In this document: piece after piece, positions 33,468 to 41,570 of the stretch | Position numbering within the stretch: the first letter of the stretch is position 1 | How the letters are laid out: every line of letters begins with the position of its first letter | Origin: JAXGXJ01 sp040772905 | Lineage (GTDB): Bacteria; Actinomycetota; Thermoleophilia; RBG-16-64-13 | Length of the DNA stretch: 64,000 nucleotides | Direction of reading: 5' to 3' | Assembly: GCA_040772905.1 (NCBI GenBank) | Contig: JAXGXJ010000009.1 | Location: forward strand, 62,001-126,000 | Made by a program: the position numbers and the translations under genes | Notes under the pieces: generated by a model | Told to the model about the DNA's origin: nothing | What the model saw: only the letters and a program-made list of their open reading frames with translations | The model's database searches: none

Positions 33468-33962
33468 GTGTCGCAGGGCAAGGGGATCGTCATAGGTGAG
33501 GGGCAGATGCAGGTGCTCAAGGCTGTTCTCGCCAAACTGCGGCGCGTCTCGGGCTCACGTTTCGCGGCCCTGATCACCACCAGTGGGCAGCCCATCACCG
33601 TGTCCCCCTCCGATGCAGAGTCGGACACTCTGTCTCTGGCGGCGCTGGCCGCGAGTTCGTTCGCGGCCACTCGGCAACTGGCTCAGTTACTGAGCGAACG
33701 TCAGTTCACCCTGCTCTTCCATGAGGGACAGGAAGCCAATCTGCACGTGGTGCAGGTGAGCGACCAGATACTGTTGCTACTGACCTTCGGCCATGACACC
33801 CAGGTGGGCCGGGTGAGACTCTACACCTCTCGCGCGGTGGAGGCCCTCAAGCCCGTTTTTGATGCTGCCGAAGATATTCCTGACGGCACGAGGGCGCTTG
33901 ACCAGGATTTCTCGCGTGACGCGGGACACGCGCTCGATGGGTTGCTGTCCGAGGGAGAGTGA
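33468..33962 (+). CDS. Roadblock/LC7 (MglB-like) protein
   Basis: A 164-residue protein. Residues about 15-130 fit a roadblock/LC7 fold: an amphipathic helix V-L-K-A-V-L-A-K-L-R-R-V-S-G, beta-strand F-A-A-L-I-T-T-S-G-Q-P-I, a long Ala/Ser-rich helix and L-L-L-L-T-F at the last strand. Such proteins act as GTPase-activating partners of MglA-type GTPases. It lies immediately upstream of an mglA homologue with overlapping stop and start regions, the usual arrangement. The GTG start has GAAAGGGG upstream. The C-terminal tail (about 130-164) is acidic and variable. Confidence 0.82.
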   Translation: MSQGKGIVIGEGQMQVLKAVLAKLRRVSGSRFAALITTSGQPITVSPSDAESDTLSLAALAASSFAATRQLAQLLSERQFTLLFHEGQEANLHVVQVSDQILLLLTFGHDTQVGRVRLYTSRAVEALKPVFDAAEDIPDGTRALDQDFSRDAGHALDGLLSEGE

Positions 33963-33985
33963 ACAGCAGCACCAGGGGTGTGTCC

Positions 33986-34564
33986 ATGGCATTGATCAAT
34001 CTCGCGGCGCGAGAGATCAACTATAAGATCGTCTACTACGGCTGCGGTCTCTCGGGCAAGACCACCAATATCCAATACGTCCACAGCCACGTGAACCCGG
34101 CGGCGAAGGGGCGGCTCTTCAGCATCGCCACAGAAGAGGAACGGACGCTCTACTTCGACTTCATGCCCTTGTCACTGGGCGACGTCAGAGGTCTGCAGAC
34201 CCGCTTCCATGTGTACACAGTCCCAGGACAGTCCTTCTACAATGCCTCGCGCCGCCTGGTGCTGGAAGGCGTCGACGGCGTGGTGTTCGTGGTCGATAGC
34301 CAGTTGTCCAGGTTGGATGAGAACATCGACAGCTATCTGAACCTTTGGGACAACCTCATGGCGCAGGGCGAGGACCCCAGCAAGCTGGCTCTGGTGCTTC
34401 AACTGAACAAGCGTGACCTCGACCCCATCTTCTCTGTGGAAGACTTGGTCGATCTGCTCAATCACACCCAGTCGCCCGTGGTGGAAGCCTCCGCTATCAG
34501 CGGACGGGGAGTCTTCGAGACTCTGAAGACCATCTGCAAAGAAGTGATCGCTCAGAGTCTCTAG
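33986..34564 (+). CDS. mglA: MglA-type small Ras-like GTPase
   Basis: A 192-residue cytoplasmic GTPase. The P-loop is G-C-G-L-S-G-K-T-T (residues 18-26). The MglA hallmark T-V-P-G-Q replaces the usual D-x-x-G (about 78-82), followed by F-Y-N-A-S-R-R-L. N-K-R-D at 141-144 confers guanine specificity. MglA with an MglB-like partner sets polarity of type IV pili and motility in Myxococcus and affects twitching in Thermus. The ATG at 33986 with AGGGGTG upstream matches the family N-terminus better than the GTG at 33959 overlapping the previous stop. Confidence 0.93.
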   Translation: MALINLAAREINYKIVYYGCGLSGKTTNIQYVHSHVNPAAKGRLFSIATEEERTLYFDFMPLSLGDVRGLQTRFHVYTVPGQSFYNASRRLVLEGVDGVVFVVDSQLSRLDENIDSYLNLWDNLMAQGEDPSKLALVLQLNKRDLDPIFSVEDLVDLLNHTQSPVVEASAISGRGVFETLKTICKEVIAQSL

Positions 34565-34579
34565 GCATCGGTTCCATCC

Positions 34580-34595
34580 GGCCTCTTGCGAGGCC
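34580..34595. terminator. Hairpin between convergent mglA and sugar-nucleotide gene
   Basis: GGCCTC and GAGGCC pair around TTGC, 15 bases after the mglA stop. The two genes converge here, so it may serve either direction. Confidence 0.4.
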
Positions 34596-34618
34596 GCCGC
34601 CTTCCAGGTCCCTGAGTT

Positions 34619-34630
34619 GCGGGCACCCGC
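34619..34630. terminator. Second hairpin between convergent genes
   Basis: GCGGG and CCCGC flank CA, close to the stop of the sugar-nucleotide gene on the minus strand. With the previous stem it likely forms a bidirectional transcript end. Confidence 0.3.
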
Positions 34631-34633
34631 GTG

Positions 34634-37147
34634 CTAGGTCGCGCCGCTCTCCCCTATGACGGTCTGCAGGCTCTCCAGGTAGCTGTTCGCCAACTCGTTC
34701 GCCCGCTCGTCATCCTGCGCTTCGGCGTAGACGTGGAACACTGGTTCCTCGGCGTCGGGCAGGATGAGCGCCCACTCGGAATGGTCGAGGAACACCTTGA
34801 TGCCGTCGACCAACGACACACGGCCTTCGCGCAGCCGTTCTGTCATGCGGCGCATCACCACGCCCTTGAGGTCCCAGGGGCACTCCGCCTCCAGGTGCAC
34901 CAGGTGCGCGACGGGCACCTGTTCGACCAGATGCGAGAGTGGCGCATCAGAGGTGGAGACCAGTTCCAGCACTTTGCCCAAGGCGTAGAGTCCGTCCATG
35001 GACGGCAGCACCGACGGGTAGATGTATCCTCCGTCGCCTCCGGCCGCGAAGATGGTGTTGGGCCGGGTGGCGTCGGCCGTGAGGGCGGCCTTTGAGCACT
35101 TGGTGCGCCGGACGGTGGTACCGGTGGACGGGACCACGTGTTCGGCGTGGCGCGTGGCGTAGAGAGGTAGGACGATGGTCCCTCCCCCCTCGGCCTCACG
35201 AGCCGCCTGCTGCAGCAGAAGGAGCAGAAGGGCTGAGTCGGGCACCAGACGCCCCTTCTCGTCCACGATGAACAGATACTCGGCTCCTGGGTCGAGTATG
35301 GCGCCCAGATCGGCCTCCATGGCCTGCACCAATTGGCCCACTCGGGCGGCGGACTGAGGCAGGGTCTCGCTGACAGTGAACCGTTTGCGTCCGCTGGGCG
35401 CGGCGTTCAAGGTGATGGTCTCCACGCCCAGCTTGTCGAGCGTGCCCGAGAAGAAGTAGGCCGGGGCCGAAGATGAGTAGTCGATCACCAGACGCGGCTG
35501 GCGACCCCGGATGGCCACGGTGTTCCAGTTCTCGAGCAGCGAGTTGGTGTATGTCTCGATGGCTCGGGGCGGATAGACCACCACGCCCATCTCCTCCAGC
35601 GAGGCGCGACGGAAGTCCTCGCGGAAGTAGAGGTTCTCGATGGCCCGCTCTTTCTTGCCGTCTAGGGGAACGCCGGGCGATTCCGAGAAGAGGATCTCGA
35701 TCTGGTCGGGGTTCTCGAGGCTCATCTGCACGTGGATGCCGCCCACGGCGGCGCCGCTCTTGATGTCGAAACGGTTGATGGAGGCGGTGGCCCGGGTGAG
35801 ATCGCGCACGTTCACACCAGTGGAGTTCAACCCGCTGATGACGGCCCGTTTGAAGACGCGGCAGGCGTGGTGGGTGTCGCGGCTGGTGGTGACGTACGAG
35901 TCTTTGGGGATGGTTGTACCGTACGACATGGCCAGGCGCATGGCCATCTCGGGGGTCACGTCGACGTTGGCCAGTCCGCGGACGCCGTTGCGCCCGAAGA
36001 GTGTGCTCGGTCCCCGCGATTCCCATACGATGGAGGAACGTACCGCCGATCCAGGTTCCACGTTCTTGAAGGGATAGATCTTCACGTTGTTGGCGACCAC
36101 GGCGTTTCGTCCCACTATGGAGCGGTCGCCGATTACGGCGCCTTCGGCGATATGCGCGTTCTCGTGGATCTCCACTGCGTTGCCCAGCACGGCGCCGGCA
36201 ACCACCGCGCCCGAGGCGAGATAGACGTTCTCGCCCAGCACCGAGTCGCTCACCTGGGCACCGGCCCGCAAGACCACATTGTTGCCCAACACGGTGTGGG
36301 CGTGGACCATGGCCCCCGGCTCCAGACGCACGTTGGCTCCGATGACAGCCGGTCCTTCCACGCCGTCCAAGCTGTCGATGGCGGCGTTGTGATCGACCCA
36401 CACGTTGCCCTTCAAGCGCACACCGGGAGGCGTGAGTTGTATCTTGCCGTCGAGCGCGTCCCGGTTGGCTTGTAGGTACTGTTCCAGGCTGCCGATGTCC
36501 TGCCAGTAGCCCTCGCAGACCACGCCGTAGAGGGGCTTGCGCATATCGAACAGCTTGGGGAACAGGTTGTGACTGAAGTCGTAGGGCTGGCCCTCGGGGA
36601 TGTGATCGAGGACCTCGGGCTCTATGACATAGATGCCCGTGTTCACCGTGTCGGAGAAGACCTGCCCCCAGCCCGGCTTCTCTAAGAAGCGCTGGATGCG
36701 TCCCTCTTCATCGACGATCACTACTCCGAACTCCAGCGGGTTCTCCACGCTCTTCAGCGCGATGGTGATCATGGCTTCGCGGCGGCGATGGAACTCGATC
36801 ACGCTGGTGAGGTCGAAGTCGGTGAGGGCGTCGCCGCTGATGACCAGGAAGGTGTCGTCGAGCAGGTCCTTGGCCAGACGTATGGAACCCGCGGTGCCCG
36901 CGGGAGTCTCCTCGACCGTGTAGTCGATATGCATGCCCAGCGAACTGCCGTCGCCGAAGTGGTTGCGGATGAGGCGCGGCAGGAAGGCCAGAGTCATGAT
37001 GACTTCATTGATGCCGTGGCGCTGGAGCAGTTCCAAGATGTGCTGGATGGTGGGCTTGTTGACCACCGGGACCATGGGTTTGGGCTGGTTGGAGGTAAGC
37101 GGCCGAAGCCTGGTCCCCTGCCCCCCCGCCATCACGATCGCTTTCAT
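34634..37147 (-). CDS. Nucleotidyltransferase / left-handed beta-helix / degenerate phosphohexomutase fusion
   Basis: An 837-residue fusion. Residues 1-235 are a sugar-phosphate nucleotidyltransferase (A-G-G-Q-G-T-R-L-R-P, F-L-E-K-P-G-W-G, N-T-G-I-Y). Residues about 250-370 are hexapeptide repeats of a left-handed beta-helix. From about 385 on it resembles phosphomanno/phosphoglucomutase. The mutase serine loop reads S-R-D-T-H-H-A-C at 422-429, so the phosphorylated Ser is Ala428 and mutase activity is doubtful. Similar fusions are annotated as mannose-1-phosphate guanylyltransferase/phosphomannomutase. It probably makes a nucleotide sugar for envelope polysaccharide; which sugar is unknown. 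The ATG at 37147 has AAGGAGGC upstream. Confidence 0.87.
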   Translation of the reverse strand: MKAIVMAGGQGTRLRPLTSNQPKPMVPVVNKPTIQHILELLQRHGINEVIMTLAFLPRLIRNHFGDGSSLGMHIDYTVEETPAGTAGSIRLAKDLLDDTFLVISGDALTDFDLTSVIEFHRRREAMITIALKSVENPLEFGVVIVDEEGRIQRFLEKPGWGQVFSDTVNTGIYVIEPEVLDHIPEGQPYDFSHNLFPKLFDMRKPLYGVVCEGYWQDIGSLEQYLQANRDALDGKIQLTPPGVRLKGNVWVDHNAAIDSLDGVEGPAVIGANVRLEPGAMVHAHTVLGNNVVLRAGAQVSDSVLGENVYLASGAVVAGAVLGNAVEIHENAHIAEGAVIGDRSIVGRNAVVANNVKIYPFKNVEPGSAVRSSIVWESRGPSTLFGRNGVRGLANVDVTPEMAMRLAMSYGTTIPKDSYVTTSRDTHHACRVFKRAVISGLNSTGVNVRDLTRATASINRFDIKSGAAVGGIHVQMSLENPDQIEILFSESPGVPLDGKKERAIENLYFREDFRRASLEEMGVVVYPPRAIETYTNSLLENWNTVAIRGRQPRLVIDYSSSAPAYFFSGTLDKLGVETITLNAAPSGRKRFTVSETLPQSAARVGQLVQAMEADLGAILDPGAEYLFIVDEKGRLVPDSALLLLLLQQAAREAEGGGTIVLPLYATRHAEHVVPSTGTTVRRTKCSKAALTADATRPNTIFAAGGDGGYIYPSVLPSMDGLYALGKVLELVSTSDAPLSHLVEQVPVAHLVHLEAECPWDLKGVVMRRMTERLREGRVSLVDGIKVFLDHSEWALILPDAEEPVFHVYAEAQDDERANELANSYLESLQTVIGESGAT

Positions 37148-37232
37148 TGTGAGCCTCCTTACAGAGGTACGTGTAACCCAGAATACCCCGAAAGGCATGG
37201 CGGCGGAAGCGGGCGCGTCGGGCTCATCTGCT

Positions 37233-37493
37233 ATGGTGATGCATCACGGCAAGAACGAGCCGGTCAAGGACGGGCTGACAGTGACATCCCGATGCAAAGC
37301 CGATCATCCAGATGTGAATCCCCTCTGCGCCCTCTGCGTGCGCGACTGCAAGCAGTCTTCGCAGGTGGTGGTACATTCGTGCGCGAAGTTCAGCAAGCAG
37401 CTCACATTGGATGACGAACTGCGCGTGTACAATCGCCGGCAGGCGCGTAAGCCGCGGGTCGGCCGCTCGCGTGGTCGGGGGGAAAAGGGCTGA
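37233..37493 (+). CDS. Small Cys-rich basic protein of unknown function
   Basis: An 86-residue ORF with high third-position GC, as in real genes here. It carries a cysteine/histidine set: C21, H25, then L-C-x-L-C-V-R-D-C and V-V-V-H-S-C-A-K-F, which could bind zinc or an iron-sulfur cluster. The last 25 residues are Arg/Lys-rich, so it may touch nucleic acid. It is divergent from the sugar-nucleotide gene and convergent with tRNA-Pro. No clear ribosome-binding site precedes the ATG at 37233; an in-frame ATG at 37197 would add 12 residues. The family was not recognised. Confidence 0.55.
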   Translation: MVMHHGKNEPVKDGLTVTSRCKADHPDVNPLCALCVRDCKQSSQVVVHSCAKFSKQLTLDDELRVYNRRQARKPRVGRSRGRGEKG

Positions 37494-37498
37494 GAACG

Positions 37499-37519
37499 AG
37501 AAAAGCCCCGTACGGGGCT
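37499..37519 (-). terminator. Rho-independent terminator of tRNA-Pro
   Basis: AGCCCCG and CGGGGCT pair around TA (37504-37519). On the minus strand the stem is followed by TTTTCT, a good intrinsic terminator 14 bases after the tRNA 3' end. The small Cys-rich gene converges on it from the other side. Confidence 0.8.
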
Positions 37520-37533
37520 CCGCTGCCACTAGG

Positions 37534-37607
37534 TCGGGACGGCCGGATTTGAACCGGCGACCTTCCGGCCCCCAGCCGGATGCGCTACCAAACTACGCCA
37601 CGTCCCG
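37534..37607 (-). tRNA. tRNA-Pro (anticodon GGG)
   Basis: The 74 bases fold as a complete cloverleaf on the minus strand: acceptor CGGGACG/CGTCCCG with discriminator A, a D-arm GCG...CGC with TTTGGTAG, anticodon stem TCCGG/CCGGA with loop CTGGGGG (anticodon GGG), variable loop AGGTC and T-arm GCCGG-TTCAAAT-CCGGC. The next bases are CCT, so the 3' CCA is not encoded and must be added enzymatically. It has its own -10 and terminator. Confidence 0.95.
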
Positions 37608-37622
37608 ACGTCGCGCCGCCTC

Positions 37623-37628
37623 AGTATA
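37623..37628 (-). promoter_or_regulatory. -10 element for tRNA-Pro
   Basis: TATACT on the minus strand ends 16 bases before the tRNA 5' end, giving a short leader of about 8 bases. The hexamer 17 bases upstream (TGGTCC) is a poor -35. Confidence 0.5.
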
Positions 37629-37697
37629 GCGCGCCCCGCACATCTGGACCACCGGGGAGCACGGCGCACCGGCCCGATCGACGGGCATCGCCGGGTG

Positions 37698-38732
37698 CTA
37701 CCAGGCTTCGGCCCGAGGGCGGCGGGCCATGAGATCGCGGACGCACGAGGTGACGCTCTTGCCCTCCTGGATGACGGCCACCACGTTCTCTGTGATGGGC
37801 ATCTCCACCTCGTGCGCGTGCGCGAGTTCGAGCACCACCGGCGCGCTGGTGAGGCCCTCGGCGACCATGCCCATCTCGTGCTCGACCTCGCCCGCCGAAT
37901 AGCCCTGGGCGATGAGTTGCCCGGCCATTCGATTGCGTGAGTGCCGCGAGGTGCAGGTGCCTACCAAGTCTCCCAAGCCGGCGAGGCCGGAGAAGGTGCG
38001 CGCGTCGGCACCCATAGCGATGCCCAGGCGCGACATCTCGGCCAGGCCGCGTGTGACCAGGGCCGCTCGCGCGTTGTCGCCGAAACCGAGGCCGTCGGAC
38101 ATGCCTGTGGCGAGGGCGACTACGTTCTTCACCGCGCCCGCCAGTTCGACGCCCAGCAGGTCGTCGTTGACGTAGGCACGCAGATCCTGGTTCGAAACGA
38201 TGTGCTGCAGCGTCCGCGCGTAGGAATGGTCGCCGGCGGCGATCACCGTGGCCGTGGGCTGACCCAGGGCCACCTCCTCGGCCTGGTTGGGCCCGGAGAG
38301 CACCGCCACAGACGGGTGGAGAGAAGCCAGTTCTGCGCTCACCACATCGCTCAAGCGCGCCCGGGATACGGGGTCGAGGCCCTTGGTGAGGCTGAGGATG
38401 CCCACCCCATGGCGAAGATGTGGTGCGATGGCGGCAAGCACCGCACGATAGGCCTTGCTGGGCACGGCAAGCACCACCAGATGGGCGTCGGCCAGCGCCG
38501 GGCTGGGATAGGTGTCGTATTCCAGCGACTGGGGCAGTTCCAGGAACTCGAGATATTCCGGGTTGTGCCTGCGCCGCCGCATCTCGTCGGTTTGCTCGGG
38601 ACGGCGGGCGCATAGCACGGTGTGCCGCGCACTGAGAGCGAGGTGGCGGGCGAAGGCGGTACCCCAGCTGCCGGCGCCCACCACGGCGATGCGAAGGTCG
38701 GCCTTGTCACCACGGTCCCACAGCGCCGTCAC
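37698..38732 (-). CDS. gpsA: Glycerol-3-phosphate dehydrogenase [NAD(P)+]
   Basis: GpsA makes sn-glycerol-3-phosphate for phospholipids. The N-terminal nucleotide-binding motif is V-V-G-A-G-S-W-G-T-A-F-A. Next are L-S-L-T-K-G-L, L-S-G-P-N-Q-A-E-E-V, the catalytic Lys in E-L-A-G-A-V-K-N-V-V-A-L-A, and G-L-A-G-L-G-D-L-V-G-T-C-T-S. Length is 344. The GTG at 38732 has GGGAGG 7 bases upstream and overlaps the plsY stop; upstream in-frame sequence is only plsY antiframe. It closes the plsY-gpsA lipid pair at the end of a long minus-strand operon. Confidence 0.95.
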   Translation of the reverse strand: MTALWDRGDKADLRIAVVGAGSWGTAFARHLALSARHTVLCARRPEQTDEMRRRRHNPEYLEFLELPQSLEYDTYPSPALADAHLVVLAVPSKAYRAVLAAIAPHLRHGVGILSLTKGLDPVSRARLSDVVSAELASLHPSVAVLSGPNQAEEVALGQPTATVIAAGDHSYARTLQHIVSNQDLRAYVNDDLLGVELAGAVKNVVALATGMSDGLGFGDNARAALVTRGLAEMSRLGIAMGADARTFSGLAGLGDLVGTCTSRHSRNRMAGQLIAQGYSAGEVEHEMGMVAEGLTSAPVVLELAHAHEVEMPITENVVAVIQEGKSVTSCVRDLMARRPRAEAW

Positions 38733-39394
38733 GCCACACCTCCCTTGTCGATGGGCGCGGGTCGCGCGTCGTCGTCGGTCCGGCGCTTGTTCCAAGGGAA
38801 CTTCACGCGAGGCTCCCGTCGCTGCCACAGCCGAACGAAGTTCGCGCGATGGGCCCATAGTACGACCAAGGCCATAAGGCAGCACACCACGATGTACGGC
38901 AGGGGTTCTCGAAACACGATGGCCAGCACGGGCAGAAGAACGGTGCAACCGAGCGAGGCGATGGAGACCACCCGCACCCCGAACAGCAGCACCAGATACA
39001 CCACGATGAGGATCGCTCCGATGAGCGGCATCATGCCGATGGCGGCTCCCGCGCCCGTAGCGACACCCTTGCCCCCTCTCCCCCTTAGGAAGATGGAGTA
39101 GTTGTGCCCTGCGACACAGGCGAAGGCCACGAACACGGTCACCAGAGGCGTGCTGAGATAGCGTGCCAAGACGACGGGGACGACTCCTTTGAGGATGTCG
39201 AGGATCAGCACCGTCAATCCCACGCGCGAGCCCAGCACGCGGAAGGCGTTGGTGGTGCCGGCGTTGCCGCTGCCGTGCTGGCGCACGTCCAGCCCGCGCA
39301 GCCGCCGCCCCAAGAAGACGCTTGGCGAGAGCGAGCCCACCAGATACCCGAATATCACCAGGCCGACAGCGGTGAGGACGCGTGCGGCATTCAC
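38729..39394 (-). CDS. plsY: Acyl-phosphate:glycerol-3-phosphate acyltransferase PlsY
   Basis: An integral membrane enzyme that acylates glycerol-3-phosphate using acyl-phosphate. About five hydrophobic helices are visible. The three family motifs are G-S-G-N-A-G-T-T-N, G-H-N-Y-S-I-F-L, and the G-R-G-G-K-G-V-A-T loop. The 221-residue length is slightly long because of a charged C-terminal tail. The GTG start overlaps the der stop by four bases, and its stop overlaps gpsA, which supplies its substrate. Confidence 0.95.
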   Translation of the reverse strand: MNAARVLTAVGLVIFGYLVGSLSPSVFLGRRLRGLDVRQHGSGNAGTTNAFRVLGSRVGLTVLILDILKGVVPVVLARYLSTPLVTVFVAFACVAGHNYSIFLRGRGGKGVATGAGAAIGMMPLIGAILIVVYLVLLFGVRVVSIASLGCTVLLPVLAIVFREPLPYIVVCCLMALVVLWAHRANFVRLWQRREPRVKFPWNKRRTDDDARPAPIDKGGVA

Positions 39395-40725
39395 GAATAC
39401 CGTTCCTCTTTGCCTTCGAAGTCGATGATCACGGGGATACCCCAGAGATCGTAGTCTTCGCGCAGCCGGTTCTCCAGATAGTAGGCGTACGACTTGTTGA
39501 TGAGTGCGCGCGAATTGACCATGATCTTGAAGCGCGGGGGGCTGCTGTCGTACTGGACGGCATAGAAGGCCTTGATGACCTTGTTACCCTTGTTGGCCGG
39601 CGGGCGGCGGGAGCGGACGTCTTCCAGCCAGCGGTTGAGTTCAGCGGTGGGGATGCGGCTGCTGTAGCGCAGGTAGAGGTCGCGGGCCAGCGGCAGCACC
39701 TTGTCCACTCCCCTTCCGGTGAGGCTGGAGATGGTGAGCCATGGAGGTCTCATTTGCACCTTGCTCTTCACCCGGGCGGTCGCCATGTCGAGATCGAGGG
39801 TGGAGATGTCCCATTTGTTGAAGAGGACGGCCGTCGCACACTTGGCCCGTTGGGCTTCGTAGGCGATCTGCAGGTCGAGATCGACGAGGCCCTCACTCGC
39901 ATCAACCAGCACCAGAGCCACGTCGGCGCGCTCCAATGCCTGGATGGAACGTAGGGAACTGTAGTACTCCACATCGGTGGTGGTGCGTTTGCCGGGCCGG
40001 CGCAGTCCTGCGGTGTCGATGAGCACCATGGGCGTGTCTTCGAAGGTGAGGGCTGTGTCGATGGCATCCCGCGTCGTGCCGGGCATGGACGATACGATGG
40101 CCCGCTTGTCGCCCAGAAGGGCGTTGAGCAGCGAACTCTTGCCCACGTTCGGCCTGCCCACGATGGCGATCCTGATGGGGGGCGCCACATCGGGGACCTC
40201 GTCCGCGGCGGGGAGTGCCTGCACCACCAGATCGAGCAGGTCTCCCACTCCCAGGCCGTGTTCAGCCGAGATCGCCACCGGTTCTCCCAGACCCAGTTGC
40301 CAGTATTCGTAGAGGTTGTCGCGCGCGACCTGCGCGTCGGTCTTGTTGACCGCGAGTATGACGGGCACCTTGCTCTTGCGGAGCAAGGCCGCGATCTCGT
40401 GGTCCTGCGGCGCGACGCCCACTTTCCCGTCCAGCAGGAAGACGGCGACGGCGGCCTCACTCACCGCGATCTGGGCCTGTTGACGGACCTCGTCCACCAG
40501 GGGCTCTTCGCTCATGAGGTCGATGCCGCCGGTATCGACGATGACGAACGCTCGGCCGGTCCACTCGGCCTCACCCTCTTTGCGGTCGCGGGTAACGCCG
40601 GACTCGGGGGCAACCACCGCCTCACGCGTGCCGGTGATGCGGTTGAACAGGGTCGACTTGCCCACGTTGGGGTAGCCGATGATGGCCACCCGAGGAAGGG
40701 TCGCCGCGCCAGGTGCTGGGCTCAT
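39391..40725 (-). CDS. der: Ribosome-assembly GTPase Der (EngA)
   Basis: A 444-residue double GTPase needed for 50S assembly. It has two G domains, each with a G-x-P-N-V-G-K-S P-loop (G-Y-P-N-V-G-K-S-T-L-F and G-R-P-N-V-G-K-S-S-L-L), N-K-T-D and N-K-W-D specificity motifs, and the C-terminal KH-like domain with P-P-R-F-K-I-M-V-N. The ATG overlaps the ispH stop (ATGA). The der-plsY-gpsA order is widely conserved in Gram-positive bacteria. Confidence 0.96.
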   Translation of the reverse strand: MSPAPGAATLPRVAIIGYPNVGKSTLFNRITGTREAVVAPESGVTRDRKEGEAEWTGRAFVIVDTGGIDLMSEEPLVDEVRQQAQIAVSEAAVAVFLLDGKVGVAPQDHEIAALLRKSKVPVILAVNKTDAQVARDNLYEYWQLGLGEPVAISAEHGLGVGDLLDLVVQALPAADEVPDVAPPIRIAIVGRPNVGKSSLLNALLGDKRAIVSSMPGTTRDAIDTALTFEDTPMVLIDTAGLRRPGKRTTTDVEYYSSLRSIQALERADVALVLVDASEGLVDLDLQIAYEAQRAKCATAVLFNKWDISTLDLDMATARVKSKVQMRPPWLTISSLTGRGVDKVLPLARDLYLRYSSRIPTAELNRWLEDVRSRRPPANKGNKVIKAFYAVQYDSSPPRFKIMVNSRALINKSYAYYLENRLREDYDLWGIPVIIDFEGKEERYS

Positions 40726-41570
40726 GGATCTATCTCCCGTATGCGACGGACGACGGCCTCGATCTGTTCGGCGGGAGTGGAGGCTCCCGCAGTGATACCC
40801 ACCGACGTGACGCCGGCAAACCAGTCAGAGCGGAGTTCGTCCGCGGATTCCACATGTATGGTGCGGGGCTGGACCGCGGCGCAGAGCTCGGCCAGGCGCC
40901 GGGTGTTGCCCGACTCCCTCCCCCCTATGACGATCACCAGGTCCACCTCGGCGGCCATCGCGATGGCGGCGGTCTGCCGCTGCTCGGTGGCGCTGCAGAT
41001 GGTGTTGTAGACGAGCAGTTCGCGACTGCGGGGCGCCAGATGCGCGACCAGGTCGGCAAGACGCTCTTTGGACTGCGTGGTCTGGACCACGACGCCGATA
41101 CGTTGCTTGGGCAACTCTTCCGGCAGATCCTCCGGACTCTCCACCACCAGGGAGTCGTCGCCGGCGTACGAACGCAGCCCCAGCACCTCGGGATGGTCCC
41201 TCTCCCCCAGGATGACCACCAGATAACCGGCGTCTTTGAGGTGGGCGGCCTTGTCTTGAGCGGCTTTCACGAAGCGGCAGGTGGCGTCGAGGACCGTGAG
41301 GCCGGAGGACTCCAGCCGTTCGCGCGTCTGCCGAGGCACACCGTGCGAACGGAGGATGACCGTCCCCTCCGTGGCCTCGGAGGGATCGGATATCACCCCC
41401 ACCCCGTGCTGCCGCAGCTCGGCGATGACGCCGGGGTTGTGGATGAGCGGCCCCAGCGTGTTGACGGGCCCGGGAGCCTGGGTGGCGGCCTTGCGGGCCA
41501 CTTCCAGGGCTCGCTCCACCCCCCAGCAGAAGCCGGCCGAGCGCGATATGCAGATGTCCATGCTGCTCAC
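40722..41570 (-). CDS. ispH: 4-hydroxy-3-methylbut-2-enyl diphosphate reductase
   Basis: IspH does the last step of the MEP isoprenoid pathway with an iron-sulfur cluster. The three cluster cysteines are seen in G-F-C-W-G-V, D-A-T-C and N-T-I-C-S-A-T. Also present are I-H-N-P, R-S-H-G-V, G-x-x-x-H-P-E-V-x-G and I-G-G-R-E-S-G-N-T. The 282-residue length is normal. The GTG at 41570 overlaps the upstream stop; an ATG at 41561 is an alternative. dxs at the right edge belongs to the same pathway. Confidence 0.95.
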   Translation of the reverse strand: MSSMDICISRSAGFCWGVERALEVARKAATQAPGPVNTLGPLIHNPGVIAELRQHGVGVISDPSEATEGTVILRSHGVPRQTRERLESSGLTVLDATCRFVKAAQDKAAHLKDAGYLVVILGERDHPEVLGLRSYAGDDSLVVESPEDLPEELPKQRIGVVVQTTQSKERLADLVAHLAPRSRELLVYNTICSATEQRQTAAIAMAAEVDLVIVIGGRESGNTRRLAELCAAVQPRTIHVESADELRSDWFAGVTSVGITAGASTPAEQIEAVVRRIREIDP

